From a virus: a stretch of 64,000 nt of DNA. The DNA lies in the IMG/VR virus record IMGVR_UViG_3300047494_000229, positions 1 to 64,000 of that record; one strand, written 5' to 3'. The position numbers and the translations under genes are program-made. The notes beneath the pieces are model-generated. The model was not told where the DNA came from and ran no database searches. It was given only the letters and a program-made list of their open reading frames with translations. Within the stretch, counting starts at the first letter, position 1, and each line of letters opens with the position of its first letter. Shown piece by piece: positions 16,666-24,674 of the stretch.

Positions 16666-17828
16666 ATTCGGCCCAGTCCTTTCAGGATTGCAATGTGGTT
16701 CGGGTCTGTGATGCGATCGCCCGTGTCAGGGTCTATTACTCCGATCTCTCCGGTGTTCGTGTTGTAATTAGCGTCAGGATTAATTGCTCTGTAACTATCA
16801 GACAATTGTTGAATCCTGCCAGAAACAAGCAACCCATCTATGCAACGACTTGAATAAGTCTCACGCCACCAGCGATCGTGCTGGACAAAACACAAGGCTT
16901 CTTGCATTGTTTGGGCAGTGCGATCGCCTAACTCCTGATAAAGCCGTTTAAAGGCACGAAACCTTTTATCATTGAGGCTTTTGCACTCTGCCCAAGTAGT
17001 GGGCTTTACTTGGTTGTATATAGCCCGCAATGGCTCAAAAAATTCTACATCTTGTTTTGGTTTTTTCGCGGACGGCGGAACATTAGCCACCGAAACAATA
17101 ATTTTGGTTAAAGCGATTGGTTCTATTTTGCTAGGTGGCAAAGCGAGAGTACCTGCATTCTCCTCTCCCCCCTCCGAAATTTTTAATTCTGAAATTGGTT
17201 CGTTTCCCCCGTTGGGGGTAAGGGGGTATTCTTCTTTGTTTGTATTCTTTGTGTTTTCTTTGTATATGAATGTAGATTCCCTTTGGTCAGTTACGTAACT
17301 GCCCTTTGGTAAGTTACAGGTTTCCCGATGGTCATTTACTGTAACTGACTTTTGGGCAGTTACGGGAGAATCCAGACTAGATGGGCGCTTGCCTTGTCTT
17401 GGTGGTGACAGCTTGATTAGTTCTTCAATCAACGCGTCTACTTTCTCATGGTTGCGGAAGTACCATGTCAAACCTTTTTGCTTGTCGTGATAACTACAAT
17501 AGAATTTTTCTTCCCCACTTTCATCAATGAATGGGTTCGTAGACTGCATATAAGCTGTTTTGGAGCTATGACGAACGCCTATATGGCCAAATGCACAGCG
17601 AAATTCTTTTTCACTAAAGCCTAGTTCTTCAGTCCAGCTGTCACCCTCCCTATAATCTGGATGTTCTGGAACTGGTGAAAGGAATTTGTACAACCCATCG
17701 GGATATTTAGTAAAACGAAAATCAAGCTGCTGTATCAAAATGGTTGCAGTGACACTACCTGTGTATTGTCTTAAACTCTTTTTGTAGGGTATGCCTTCTT
17801 TGAAGTCAGCAAGATAGTTGTATTTCAT
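16662..17828 (-). CDS. replication initiation protein (phage O / DnaD-type)
   Basis: 388 residues. The N-terminal ~150 residues form the winged-helix pattern of phage replication initiators: TGSVTATILIQQLDFRFTKY, DGLYKFLSPVPEHP, SWTEELGFSEKEFRCAFGHI, and then a WYFRNHEKVDALIEEL helix. The middle is a disordered Ser/Thr/Pro-rich linker (YPLTPNGGNEPISELKISEG). The C-terminal ~130 residues (FFEPLRAIYNQVKPTTWAEC, later ALCFVQHDRWWRETYSSRC) may bind the helicase or loader. An origin often lies inside such genes; no clear iterons are seen here. ATGA overlaps link it to its neighbours on both sides. Confidence 0.65.
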   Translation of the reverse strand: MKYNYLADFKEGIPYKKSLRQYTGSVTATILIQQLDFRFTKYPDGLYKFLSPVPEHPDYREGDSWTEELGFSEKEFRCAFGHIGVRHSSKTAYMQSTNPFIDESGEEKFYCSYHDKQKGLTWYFRNHEKVDALIEELIKLSPPRQGKRPSSLDSPVTAQKSVTVNDHRETCNLPKGSYVTDQRESTFIYKENTKNTNKEEYPLTPNGGNEPISELKISEGGEENAGTLALPPSKIEPIALTKIIVSVANVPPSAKKPKQDVEFFEPLRAIYNQVKPTTWAECKSLNDKRFRAFKRLYQELGDRTAQTMQEALCFVQHDRWWRETYSSRCIDGLLVSGRIQQLSDSYRAINPDANYNTNTGEIGVIDPDTGDRITDPNHIAILKGLGRI

Positions 17829-18592
17829 GCTTCACTCCTAGTAGGCAAAAAAGCCACAATACCAACCCTGTTTTTGTAAGCCGTGGTATATCCATGAAAC
17901 GTTTTGATTGATGCCGATATTGCCGTTTTTATAAGTACAGTATCTTCAATGCCTGCATCAAGCATTTCAAAAACTACACCTATCAGACTCAAAAGATAGT
18001 TACTGGCATTGCATATATCATCAACGCTATTACAAGCTGAAAAAATCTCATAGACCCATTTTATGGGAATTGTATCTAATGGCATCCCTGTTGTTTGGAG
18101 TATATCTTCGGCAAATTCTATAGTGCCTCCTGCCGCGCAACCTTTATGTCCATTCAATTCAATAGACGATTTAAATGTGAACCATTCACCGTAGACACGA
18201 TCCGACTTGAAGTATATATGTAGTTTTTTTTCATCTGTGATCGCATCCGGTGTCCAGAAGCATTCAACAATCTGTAGCGGGTATGGTGATTGCTTCTTAA
18301 GAGTTTCCAGCCTTACTGGCGGGTTTACACTACGCCCAATCTTGTATCTATCCGTTCCTACAGCGTGAATCAAGTAAACATATCCTTGATTAGCACGATA
18401 GCGCCGAAGGACATCTTCGGTTAAAATCATGTGTATCGCTCCTGTCTGTGTTAAGAACTTCAGGTGTGTAACTCCCTCACGGTCGTCAGAAAACTGTGGG
18501 GGAATTTTTATGTCTATACCATTATCACATTTAAACTTAGAAAAAGCCAGTTTATTTATGTTATCATTAATCATGTATGTACCTGATTTCAC
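17825..18592 (-). CDS. GIY-YIG (T5orf172/MUG113-type) domain protein
   Basis: 255 residues. Residues ~70-137 hold the domain: GYVYLIHAVGTDRYKIGRSV, then NPPVRLETLKKQSPYPLQIV, and YFKSDRVYGEWFTF. YVYLI...YKIGRS is the GIY-YIG equivalent and the R..L...SPYP helix and VYGEWF end match the T5orf172 subgroup. The N-terminal part and the C-terminal helical part (~150-255) are unassigned. Such proteins occur in many phages as presumed nucleases, also as T5orf172 anti-host factors. The start may instead be the ATG at 18574. It overlaps the initiator gene by 4 bp. Confidence 0.7.
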   Translation of the reverse strand: MKSGTYMINDNINKLAFSKFKCDNGIDIKIPPQFSDDREGVTHLKFLTQTGAIHMILTEDVLRRYRANQGYVYLIHAVGTDRYKIGRSVNPPVRLETLKKQSPYPLQIVECFWTPDAITDEKKLHIYFKSDRVYGEWFTFKSSIELNGHKGCAAGGTIEFAEDILQTTGMPLDTIPIKWVYEIFSACNSVDDICNASNYLLSLIGVVFEMLDAGIEDTVLIKTAISASIKTFHGYTTAYKNRVGIVAFLPTRSEA

Positions 18593-18612
18593 GAATTAAT
18601 CTGTTGATTTTG

Positions 18613-18643
18613 TAACCGCATTTAATAACGACAAATGCGGTTA
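18613..18643. terminator. hairpin in the early operon
   Basis: TAACCGCATTT pairs with AAATGCGGTTA over 11 bp with a 9-nt loop, in the 80-bp gap between the methyltransferase and GIY-YIG genes. No T-run follows on the minus strand, so it may slow or protect the message rather than end it. Confidence 0.5.
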
Positions 18644-18672
18644 TTTTGTGCTTTTTTAAAACTGCTGGCATA

Positions 18673-19290
18673 TTAACCTCCTAAATAAGTAATCGCGCTA
18701 CCAAGACCCGGACGGACATCAAAGACCGCATCATAAATTTGCCGCTTTGTCTGCGGTATCCCACTGGCATCTAAATAAGCCACACGCCCCATAATTCGAT
18801 ACTCGTGATGAATATGAGCATCTAGATTTTTCCACATAGTCCCTCGCTCAACTGAGCAGTTCCAATCAATCGGAAGTAGGAACAAAATTCGAGATTCCGG
18901 ATTGCTGGGATTTAGTAGAGTAAGCGATCGCCTAACGAATTCCACGCACAAACTAAACGGCGGGTTCCCAATAATTAAATCGAAATTACCAAGAATCTGA
19001 TCGTGAAGAAAATCAGCGTGTAACCAGTAGTGATGAGGGCGTAGTAGGGAGCAGCCATAAGTGTAGCGATCGCGGTTAAGTTCAACGCAAAATACTTCCC
19101 TATCTTCTTGCTCTGGAAGATATTTTACGATTTGACCCTTTCCCGCGCTGGGTTCTAGGATACGGCGATCGACTGGTCTGACTAATTTCGCCATCAATGA
19201 GGCAATCTCATTCGGTGTTTGCCAATCATCCGAACACCATTCGATTTGTGTTTCGGGAAATAAACTTAACTGCTGCATCTTGTTCCCCAA
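18673..19290 (-). CDS. DNA adenine-type methyltransferase
   Basis: 205 residues. SAM-binding motif I is visible as ILEPSAGKGQIVKYL and the catalytic motif IV as DLIIGNPPFSLCVEFVRR (NPPF). The rest of the Rossmann-like core follows with ILFLLPIDWNCSVERG. This is the signature of N6-adenine (or N4-cytosine) DNA methyltransferases of the small phage type. No restriction endonuclease partner lies next to it, so an anti-restriction or regulatory role is likely. ATG 19278 (MQQLSLFPETQ) is an equally good start. It overlaps the 83-aa gene by 25 bp. Confidence 0.8.
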   Translation of the reverse strand: MGNKMQQLSLFPETQIEWCSDDWQTPNEIASLMAKLVRPVDRRILEPSAGKGQIVKYLPEQEDREVFCVELNRDRYTYGCSLLRPHHYWLHADFLHDQILGNFDLIIGNPPFSLCVEFVRRSLTLLNPSNPESRILFLLPIDWNCSVERGTMWKNLDAHIHHEYRIMGRVAYLDASGIPQTKRQIYDAVFDVRPGLGSAITYLGG

Positions 19291-19517
19291 GGAAGGATTG
19301 ATTTTGAAGTTTGTAGACGTACAACTCGATAAAATAATGTCGCACTGGGCGGCGTATCTTTGAAATAATGCTCAATCTTGTTTTCTTTTTCAAGAGAAGC
19401 GATCGCCTCCCATAATTCTGGATATCGCTTAATTTGCAGGGCATCTTTCAATTCGCCCGCGTTGCGATCACTCTTACTTAACTCTCTGATGATTCCATCC
19501 CTAATCGATTCTTGCAT
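19266..19517 (-). CDS. small winged-helix-like protein, 83 aa
   Basis: The sequence MQESIRDGIIRELSKSDRNA, then GELKDALQIKRYPELWEAIA and SLEKENKIEHYF, reads like a winged helix: helix, recognition helix with W, and a beta hairpin that ends LFYRVVR. No specific family is recognised. It overlaps both neighbours, 25 bp with the methyltransferase and 40 bp with the 102-aa gene, so translation is probably coupled. It may control or assist DNA processing in the early operon. Confidence 0.5.
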   Translation of the reverse strand: MQESIRDGIIRELSKSDRNAGELKDALQIKRYPELWEAIASLEKENKIEHYFKDTPPSATLFYRVVRLQTSKSILPWGTRCSS

Positions 19518-19786
19518 TGCTCGTATATGTCAGGGTAAGTTAACTTTTCTTGCCTCAAATCTGAATCAACTTCTAGCCAACCGATAATAAATTCGGCTCG
19601 GACAAATTCAGAGAATAATTTTTCTTGCATTGCGATATGTCCAGCTTTTAAAAGGATTGCTCTGTCGGAATCACAATTTGATAAAGCTGTTTGATGTAAT
19701 GAGTGAAATAATGTGTATGCTTCATCTCTCTGGCTTTGATATCGCCAAAAAGCAAGCATTCTTAGATACTCGTATTCTGAATTCAC
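19478..19786 (-). CDS. hypothetical helical protein, 102 aa
   Basis: Unrecognised. It is all helical and rich in aromatic residues (MNSEYEYLRMLAFWRYQSQR, then TLFHSLHQTALSNCDSDRAI). The C-terminal segment LTYPDIYEQCKNRLG may be one more helix. It overlaps the upstream 122-aa gene by 4 bp (ATGA) and the downstream one by 40 bp, in the early operon. Confidence 0.45.
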   Translation of the reverse strand: MNSEYEYLRMLAFWRYQSQRDEAYTLFHSLHQTALSNCDSDRAILLKAGHIAMQEKLFSEFVRAEFIIGWLEVDSDLRQEKLTYPDIYEQCKNRLGMESSES

Positions 19787-20151
19787 ATTGCCCTTTTTAA
19801 ATACTTACAATCGCCTAATTGGTAAATTTGGCGAGTCACGAAATTTCCCGTCGCTGTATTTACTATCCGGTAAACTTTACCAATTTCTCCTTCGGTAACT
19901 TTGACTCTTCTCCCCTTTAAAATTCGCTGATAGATTAAATCGCTAACTTCAATCTCTGGGGGAGATAAATCGCGTTTTGTTGGCTCAACCGGAAAATCGG
20001 ACTGATATAGATGGTTGCTATTTTTAAATTCGCCTGGATGACTTGGTATTTTAGTCGTTTCAATTACCTGGAAATTTTTCTTGTCTAGCATTTCAACAGG
20101 AATTCCCGCAGCAAGGGCGTTTGGGTCAACTTGGTAAATTACGCACCTCAT
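19783..20151 (-). CDS. hypothetical protein, 122 aa
   Basis: Unrecognised. The first half is loop-rich (PVEMLDKKNFQVIETTKIPS). The second half (GRRVKVTEGEIGKVYRIVNT, then FVTRQIYQLGDCKYL) looks like a small SH3-like beta barrel. Related short barrel segments occur near the C-terminus of the upstream 643-aa protein (VVEGAIAHTDINKQAYEFHG). ATGA overlaps connect it to both neighbours, so it is translated with the 643-aa protein. A DNA- or RNA-binding role is a guess from the fold only. Confidence 0.45.
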   Translation of the reverse strand: MRCVIYQVDPNALAAGIPVEMLDKKNFQVIETTKIPSHPGEFKNSNHLYQSDFPVEPTKRDLSPPEIEVSDLIYQRILKGRRVKVTEGEIGKVYRIVNTATGNFVTRQIYQLGDCKYLKRAM

Positions 20152-22079
20152 GAATTTGACTCCCTGACCCTTAGCTCATTTACGCCATACCACCGTGCAT
20201 CTGGGATTTCTTGCCACTGGATGCGGATTTCTTGTAAATCTGGATTGACACCTAAGACAATGCCGTGGAATTCATAAGCTTGTTTATTGATATCTGTATG
20301 AGCGATCGCCCCTTCAACTACCTTCCCTTCCTTCCAAGAATCCAACCAAGTTCGGGGATTGATGTACTTTTCTGTATCTGATGGAGGAATGGCTAGCCAT
20401 TGTTCATCATTAAATACCAGTGATAATTCGCCCATCTTGACGTATTTGCAGCTTCTACCTCCTGATTGCCAGGATTGGGGCGTGAGTAGCCACGGGGAAT
20501 CGTCATTAGGTATCAGGGATTGGTCAACGAAGTCAGAAGTCAGAGGGAAGAAGGAAGAAGGTCTTATTTCTTCTGACTTCTCGTGACCAAAGGGAGGAGG
20601 GGATTTAACCAAATTCATCCTTCTTCCTTCTTGGTCAAACTCTTTTTTGAGCAAAGTTATCAAGTTTCGCTCATCCTGGGTAAGATTTATCCAGTAAGCT
20701 TTTTTAATCGCTTCATACTCAGAAGCGATCGCCCAAAACCCATTCCAATCACATCCACTCTGTAACTCTCGCCGAATATCACCAACAGCTTGGTGAACCA
20801 TCTGATTTAACTCGACCTGGTAGGCGATCGCCTCCGGTGTCGGGTTGCATTTTAATAAGATGGCGGCGGCAGATAACGCCTGTGTATCGTTAAGCGCTTT
20901 GGCTAAATTCCCCATAGCCAAAGCCATCAATCTCAGAGCCTCGGTCGCGTCAGACGGTGGGGCAGTGGCTAACGCTCTGAGGTGCAATTCCGGCTCTAGA
21001 TTCTCAACCATTCTGATAACTTCGGCGTTAACTGCTTTCTGCGCCTGCTTAGTAAGAGTATTGCCCCATTCCTGCACAGGGCGATTTTCTAGGGCCCGTT
21101 CTAGTTCTCCAATTCGTTGTTGCAATTGCTGGTTTTGAACTTCCAGTGTCCGCAATGATTCAAGCTCTTCAATTTTTTGTTGAAGCTTGGCAACTTCCAG
21201 AGCTTTAGTAGAGGCGATCGCCTGGCTTGCTGCTAACTGTTCGTGGACTAGCTGTTGGGCCCTTTCCTCTGCCTCAGTCAGTAACCCGGCGCGAATATCA
21301 ACCTCTAATCGCTGTATCTCCTCTTTGTGCTGGAGTTGGAGTTGGGCGATCGCTTCTTCATATTCTTTGGGATATTTGCGCGGGGTAAATGGAGTACTGG
21401 AGGCATCTAAATCACTGATAGCAAACAACTCACTTTGTTCACTATCAGGAAAAACTATAAATAGATGTGTGTGGTTTGGGGGATCTCCGCTCACTATGCC
21501 AGCCTGCCCCTCTCTTGGATGTCCTTGTAATGAAATCTTGACTTCTGCTCCCGTCAGGAACAATTGTTCCTGAGATTTCTGAGATTTTGTTCTTTTGGGT
21601 AGGGGGACAACTTTCTCAGCAGCTTCTTTAAAGTCTTTGGCTGTAGGGTTAGGATTACTTTCCGAGGCAAGACGCTCCCGTTCGGTCGCTAACGCTACCG
21701 CTATCGCCACCGTCTCTTGTAATTTTTCAGGAGATTTGACGAGCCTTAGTAGTGGCCTAGCGTGACTTTCTCTACTTACGACCCCATCAAGCTCAGTCCC
21801 TCGAAGAACCTCAGCCACCAGTCCAAAACCTAATAACTGATTGACTCGGCGATATCCGCCCCACTGAAATAATTCTTTGTTGCAAAACTCCTCAAAAGTT
21901 TTGTATCCACCTTCCGTAAAGAGGCGATTGTCCCGCATCTTGCGGAGTTCCTCAGATAACTGTATCTCGAATCGATCAATGGAAGTAAACGATTCTTTAA
22001 TGACCTCTAACGCATACCGAAAAGCTGACTGCTGGGATGAAATTTGAGGATTGAAATCAACGACGTTTGCGTAAACCAT
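20148..22079 (-). CDS. large early coiled-coil protein (cyanobacterial plasmid/phage regulator type)
   Basis: 643 residues. The N-terminal ~110 residues (FTSIDRFEIQLSEELRKMRD, then EFCNKELFQWGGYRRVNQLL, then SRESHARPLLRL) look like a ParB/KorB-like HTH region; 'SRESHARPLL' recalls the helix after the ParB HTH. Residues ~170-225 form an SH3-like barrel (GAEVKISLQGHPREGQAGIV). Residues ~245-400 are coiled coil, followed by helices and a second barrel at the C-terminus. Two repeats have been absorbed into the frame: a GGAACAATTGTTCC palindrome (~residue 172) and an AGAAG/CTTCT-rich repeat (~residues 480-520). It is the first large gene of the early operon and could regulate or organise the element's DNA. 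Confidence 0.5.
   Translation of the reverse strand: MVYANVVDFNPQISSQQSAFRYALEVIKESFTSIDRFEIQLSEELRKMRDNRLFTEGGYKTFEEFCNKELFQWGGYRRVNQLLGFGLVAEVLRGTELDGVVSRESHARPLLRLVKSPEKLQETVAIAVALATERERLASESNPNPTAKDFKEAAEKVVPLPKRTKSQKSQEQLFLTGAEVKISLQGHPREGQAGIVSGDPPNHTHLFIVFPDSEQSELFAISDLDASSTPFTPRKYPKEYEEAIAQLQLQHKEEIQRLEVDIRAGLLTEAEERAQQLVHEQLAASQAIASTKALEVAKLQQKIEELESLRTLEVQNQQLQQRIGELERALENRPVQEWGNTLTKQAQKAVNAEVIRMVENLEPELHLRALATAPPSDATEALRLMALAMGNLAKALNDTQALSAAAILLKCNPTPEAIAYQVELNQMVHQAVGDIRRELQSGCDWNGFWAIASEYEAIKKAYWINLTQDERNLITLLKKEFDQEGRRMNLVKSPPPFGHEKSEEIRPSSFFPLTSDFVDQSLIPNDDSPWLLTPQSWQSGGRSCKYVKMGELSLVFNDEQWLAIPPSDTEKYINPRTWLDSWKEGKVVEGAIAHTDINKQAYEFHGIVLGVNPDLQEIRIQWQEIPDARWYGVNELRVRESNS
20515..20640. 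repeat. AGAAGTCAG-type inverted repeat inside a coding region
   Basis: TGGTCAAC, AGTCAGAAGTCAG and GAAGAAGGAAGAAGG are followed by CTTCTGACTTCT and then CCTTCTTCCTTCTTGGTCA, so the ~120-bp segment can fold back on itself. Similar AGTCAGAAG tandem repeats are common between cyanobacterial genes. Here the reading frame stays open through it. Confidence 0.6.
21555..21573. repeat. solo palindrome of the dispersed family inside a gene
   Basis: CAGGAACAATTGTTCCTG, the core palindrome of the double-palindrome repeat, lies within the 643-aa gene and is read as QEQLFLTG on the coding strand. The other half of the unit is absent. Confidence 0.7.
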
Positions 22080-22108
22080 ATAATAGTTGTGATATATGAA
22101 ATTAGTAA

Positions 22109-22137
22109 AAGCACATCAGTTATTTGCTGATGTGCTT
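22109..22137. terminator. hairpin at the end of the ribbon-helix-helix gene
   Basis: AAGCACATCAG pairs with CTGATGTGCTT around a 7-nt loop. The stop codon of the leftward 67-aa gene lies inside the stem, and a TTTT follows on the minus strand; on the plus strand TTATTTTTT follows. It sits ~30 bp before the 643-aa gene start, so it may act as a bidirectional terminator or an attenuator. Confidence 0.6.
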
Positions 22138-22319
22138 ATTTTTTCGTTATCTTCTCCAGTAATAGATAACTCCATCAATAAGTGCGAAGCTATCCCAAGA
22201 TGCAAAAGACTTTCTAGCATGGCATTTCTAGTTACGCCTTGCTGCTGGGCCAAAGTCCCTACGTATTGCTGTAGGTATTCAGATAGACGAACCCTTGGTT
22301 TGTCGCGTATCCTCTCCAT
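22116..22319 (-). CDS. small ribbon-helix-helix-like repressor
   Basis: 67 residues. The pattern RVRLSEYLQQYVGTLAQQQG, then VTRNAMLESLLHLGI, fits a ribbon-helix-helix protein: a short strand (KPRVRLSEY), helix A (LQQYVGTLAQQQ), a turn (GVT) and helix B (RNAMLESLLHLGIA). Such dimers bind short inverted repeats. It is the first gene upstream of the leftward early operon and lies back-to-back with the HTH gene at 22.5 kb. An inverted repeat GGCATC...GATGCC (22323-22344) lies just upstream and may be its operator. A Cro/CopG-like autoregulator is the likely role. Confidence 0.55.
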   Translation of the reverse strand: MERIRDKPRVRLSEYLQQYVGTLAQQQGVTRNAMLESLLHLGIASHLLMELSITGEDNEKISTSANN

Positions 22320-22541
22320 ATTGTGGCATCAAGAAGCGGGATGCCAAAATCATATCACAGTCAAAGTGCCTTTTGTAAAAAAAAGTGTGGGACACAGTAG
22401 CGCATTGTTTATATTGCCTGTATAGTTGATTCTGTCTATTACGCAGCACGATGCGAATTACAAGTGTGTCCCTCACTCTGTCGGACTTTTTCCCATCTTT
22501 GATTCTAAGCTGCCGATTTGTGATTACAGCGAGGCAAATTT

Positions 22542-23138
22542 ATGCGGCCTAAGCTTTGGACAAAGGCGGGACTGTCTAATCTTGGACAATTGATTAGACT
22601 TTGTAGAAAATCTCGAAAACTATCCTCGGAAGATGCTGCTGCATTTATTTATAGTGAGACGGGGGAAGCGATCGCTTCACGGACTTTATTAAGTATTGAA
22701 ACTGCGACTGGCAAGCCTGAATATAATACCTTGGCAATCATTGCAGCGGCTGGCTTTGTTAAAAAGAACGGTAAAGTACTGGATATTTGGGACTTTATAA
22801 ATATCGCTTCTGAGTCTGAATCTGAACCTAATACAGGTGTATTACCCGAACTAATCTACGCTTATTTGGAGAAAAATAACCTTGATTTTGAAGGGTTCTC
22901 CAGAATTTGTGGCGTGACTGCTGAGGATTTGAGGGCGATCGCCTCCGGAAATCAAACTCAAGATTACGAAGGAGATTTGATTCTACTTTCAGGATATTTG
23001 GATAACCCCGTAACCGGACAGAAATTTAGTAACCACCCGGAATTGATGGAGTATTGTTTTGGGAAGAAAGATGCCAAAAATAAAGAAGCGATATCAGACC
23101 AAGACTTCCCGCTCAATAGTTTTCACAATTCGGGCTGA
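22542..23138 (+). CDS. HTH (XRE-like) regulator, candidate phage repressor
   Basis: 198 residues. The N-terminal ~70 residues (LSNLGQLIRLCRKSRKLSSE, then DAAAFIYSETGEAIASRTLL and SIETATGKPEYNTLAIIAAA) form an XRE/Cro-like HTH with an unusual insertion in the first helix-turn. A second helical part follows (LIYAYLEKNNLDFEGFSRIC, then GVTAEDLRAIASGN) that looks like another HTH. Its position, divergent from the early operon and its RHH gene, is where a lysogeny repressor would be expected. The C-terminal ~30 residues overlap the convergent PAS-like gene by 45 bp. Confidence 0.6.
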   Translation: MRPKLWTKAGLSNLGQLIRLCRKSRKLSSEDAAAFIYSETGEAIASRTLLSIETATGKPEYNTLAIIAAAGFVKKNGKVLDIWDFINIASESESEPNTGVLPELIYAYLEKNNLDFEGFSRICGVTAEDLRAIASGNQTQDYEGDLILLSGYLDNPVTGQKFSNHPELMEYCFGKKDAKNKEAISDQDFPLNSFHNSG

Positions 23139-23726
23139 CTCCCCATGCCACTTGATTACACGCGCATCTACTGTTAACTTAACGGGCCGCCCATCAAATA
23201 ATTTTGCCGTATAAGAATAGTTGCGTAGTTCTGAATCTTTTAGAAGCCTTGAGATATAAGTTTCAAGCTCATCTTCGTACCAATAATCTGACATCTTCTT
23301 GCCCAACCAATCATTTGGTTTAGCGCTGCTGGAATACATAATCCTCTCATTAGAAAATAGCCCTTTGTGGTCAGACATCCTGACAATGCCGCAGGAGCCT
23401 TTGTGGGAAAGGCATTCTTGAATGAGGTTGCTGAATTCGTTCGGAGTAATAATTTTATCCATCAAAATACTTTTTTGCGATTCTTCGATAATATTAAAGC
23501 AAACTTTTGCTTCATCGCCCTTAATCAATATTGTTACCCATTTGACATAAAGAATATCCTCTTTTGAGATGAAGCTCACAGCCTGATGGATGTTTTTTCT
23601 GTTTTGAATTAAAAAGCTCCTATCGTTATCGTGATAACACATAATGAAGATGTGATCTAAGGAAACCAATATCTTGCATCTGTGAAGAATTAAATCGACC
23701 AGTTCGTTGATATTAATAATAGGCAT
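23094..23726 (-). CDS. PAS-like sensory protein
   Basis: 210 residues. The C-terminal ~100 residues (MSDHKGLFSNERIMYSSSAK, then PNDWLGKKMSDYWYEDELET and YSYTAKLFDGRPVKLTVDAR) follow a PAS fold: a strand, a helix with W/Y, and three closing strands ending ARIVKTIE. The N-terminal half is unassigned, with a cysteine-containing hydrophobic strand (DHIFIMCYHDNDRSFLI). PAS proteins of this size are frequent in cyanobacteria. It could sense host state next to the switch genes, or be cargo. No output domain is present. Confidence 0.5.
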   Translation of the reverse strand: MPIININELVDLILHRCKILVSLDHIFIMCYHDNDRSFLIQNRKNIHQAVSFISKEDILYVKWVTILIKGDEAKVCFNIIEESQKSILMDKIITPNEFSNLIQECLSHKGSCGIVRMSDHKGLFSNERIMYSSSAKPNDWLGKKMSDYWYEDELETYISRLLKDSELRNYSYTAKLFDGRPVKLTVDARVIKWHGESARIVKTIEREVLV

Positions 23727-24221
23727 TTAATAAAAATATCTTAGGTTGCCGCAGGGATCTTGAATATTGTAGTTTAAAATTACACAATTTTAAGTCGCGG
23801 CTATTTTTGTTAATCAGCAACCGCATAATTTCAATCTTAAAGCATAAAACGTTTGCCAGTAAAGAATTACAGCCGCCTACTTCTTCTGCATAGTTTTGTT
23901 TATTAGTGCTAAACAATAAATAAAAATTAATTAATCAATAGTAATTTCAAGGAGCAATATAGTCTTTGAAAATACAAATTGTCTTGCAAAACAAAAACTT
24001 ATGTAATCGTTGTTACTTGCTGTTTAATATCTGTTTAATTCGCTCATCTCAGTAAATAGGATAAGTGCGATGCCGAAAACCTGACTGTCACTAATCCTAT
24101 CCGTGTGATTTTAAAAATATATTAATTTTTTGACTGCTATTTAATTCACTCTTGAATTAAATAGCAGTCAAAAAGACTACATTAAGTTTAAGTAAATCTG
24201 CCTTTTTAGTACAACAATGGA
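23727..24221. other. gene-poor 0.5-kb stretch
   Basis: AT-rich and free of HIP1 sites. A 67-codon leftward frame overlaps the start of the PAS-like gene but has no coding character that convinces me. The only clear structure is the long hairpin at 24127-24174. Promoters for the HTH gene at 24.2 kb and the PAS-like gene must lie here, but no consensus box stands out. Confidence 0.5.
24127..24174. repeat. 22-bp perfect hairpin
   Basis: TTTTTGACTGCTATTTAATTCA-type arms of 22 bp, without a mismatch, flank the loop CTCT. The T-run is on the 5' side and the A-run on the 3' side in both directions, the reverse of an intrinsic terminator. It may be an operator, the end of a tiny mobile repeat, or a structured RNA leader 75-100 bp before the HTH gene. 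Confidence 0.7.
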
Positions 24222-24248
24222 ATGTTGCAAGAAATTCTCTTTTTGGTG

Positions 24249-24575
24249 ATGGTGGACGATGGGGCGCGGGAGCGGTTAATGGAATTGATTAAAAAAGTGA
24301 AGGGCGATCGCGACCAGAGGAAGTTTGCCAAGGATACAGGGGTAAGTCTTGGTGCAGTTCAAGGCTGGCTAAAAGGAAAAATCCCGCGCTCTGACAATTT
24401 ACAGAAAATTGCCATAGCTGCGGGGATGAGCGTAGATGAGCTTTTAGCCGAGGTGAGGGGAGAAGGAGTGGCACGTACTCCCAAAGTGGCTGAAGAAGTT
24501 TTGCAGGCGGCCCTGCAACTTGACGAGGAGGAACAGAGGCGGTTGATTAAGTTATTGGTGAATCGGGTGCTTTAG
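24249..24575 (+). CDS. XRE-family HTH regulator
   Basis: 108 residues from ATG 24249 (MVDDGARERLMELIKKVKGD); an ATG at 24222 adds nine residues. The HTH is QRKFAKDTGVSLGAVQGWLK, followed by GKIPRSDNLQKIAIAAGMSV, a textbook phage-repressor/XRE module. The last ~35 residues (VAEEVLQAALQLDEEEQRRL) are a helical dimerisation segment. It stands alone between the long hairpin and a repeat pair, and has its own terminator at 24.7 kb. It may be a second regulator of the switch. Confidence 0.75.
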   Translation: MVDDGARERLMELIKKVKGDRDQRKFAKDTGVSLGAVQGWLKGKIPRSDNLQKIAIAAGMSVDELLAEVRGEGVARTPKVAEEVLQAALQLDEEEQRRLIKLLVNRVL

Positions 24576-24600
24576 TTTAGTGGGAGAGGCGATCGCTCCC

Positions 24601-24674
24601 AGGAACAATTGTTCCTGACGAAAGAATAAGGGTTTCAGCAATATTTCAAGAACAATTGTTCTTGAAATATTGCT
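24601..24674. repeat. dispersed double-palindrome repeat, copy 3
   Basis: The first palindrome is GGAACAATTGTTCC at 24602-24615; the second extends to a perfect 38-bp palindrome (24637-24674) around GAACAATTGTTC. The spacer CGAAAGAATAAGGGTTTCAG matches copy 2. It begins 26 bp after the HTH gene stop codon, next to a HIP1 site. Confidence 0.9.

Noticed and set aside
20845-21573. Two rightward frames of 97 and 128 codons inside the early operon
   Set aside because: Both are antisense to the 643-aa coiled-coil gene and rich in the Ser/Ala/Cys pattern expected of shadows.
22096-22425. Rightward 109-codon frame
   Set aside because: The opposite 67-aa RHH-like frame explains this stretch better and has a hairpin at its end.
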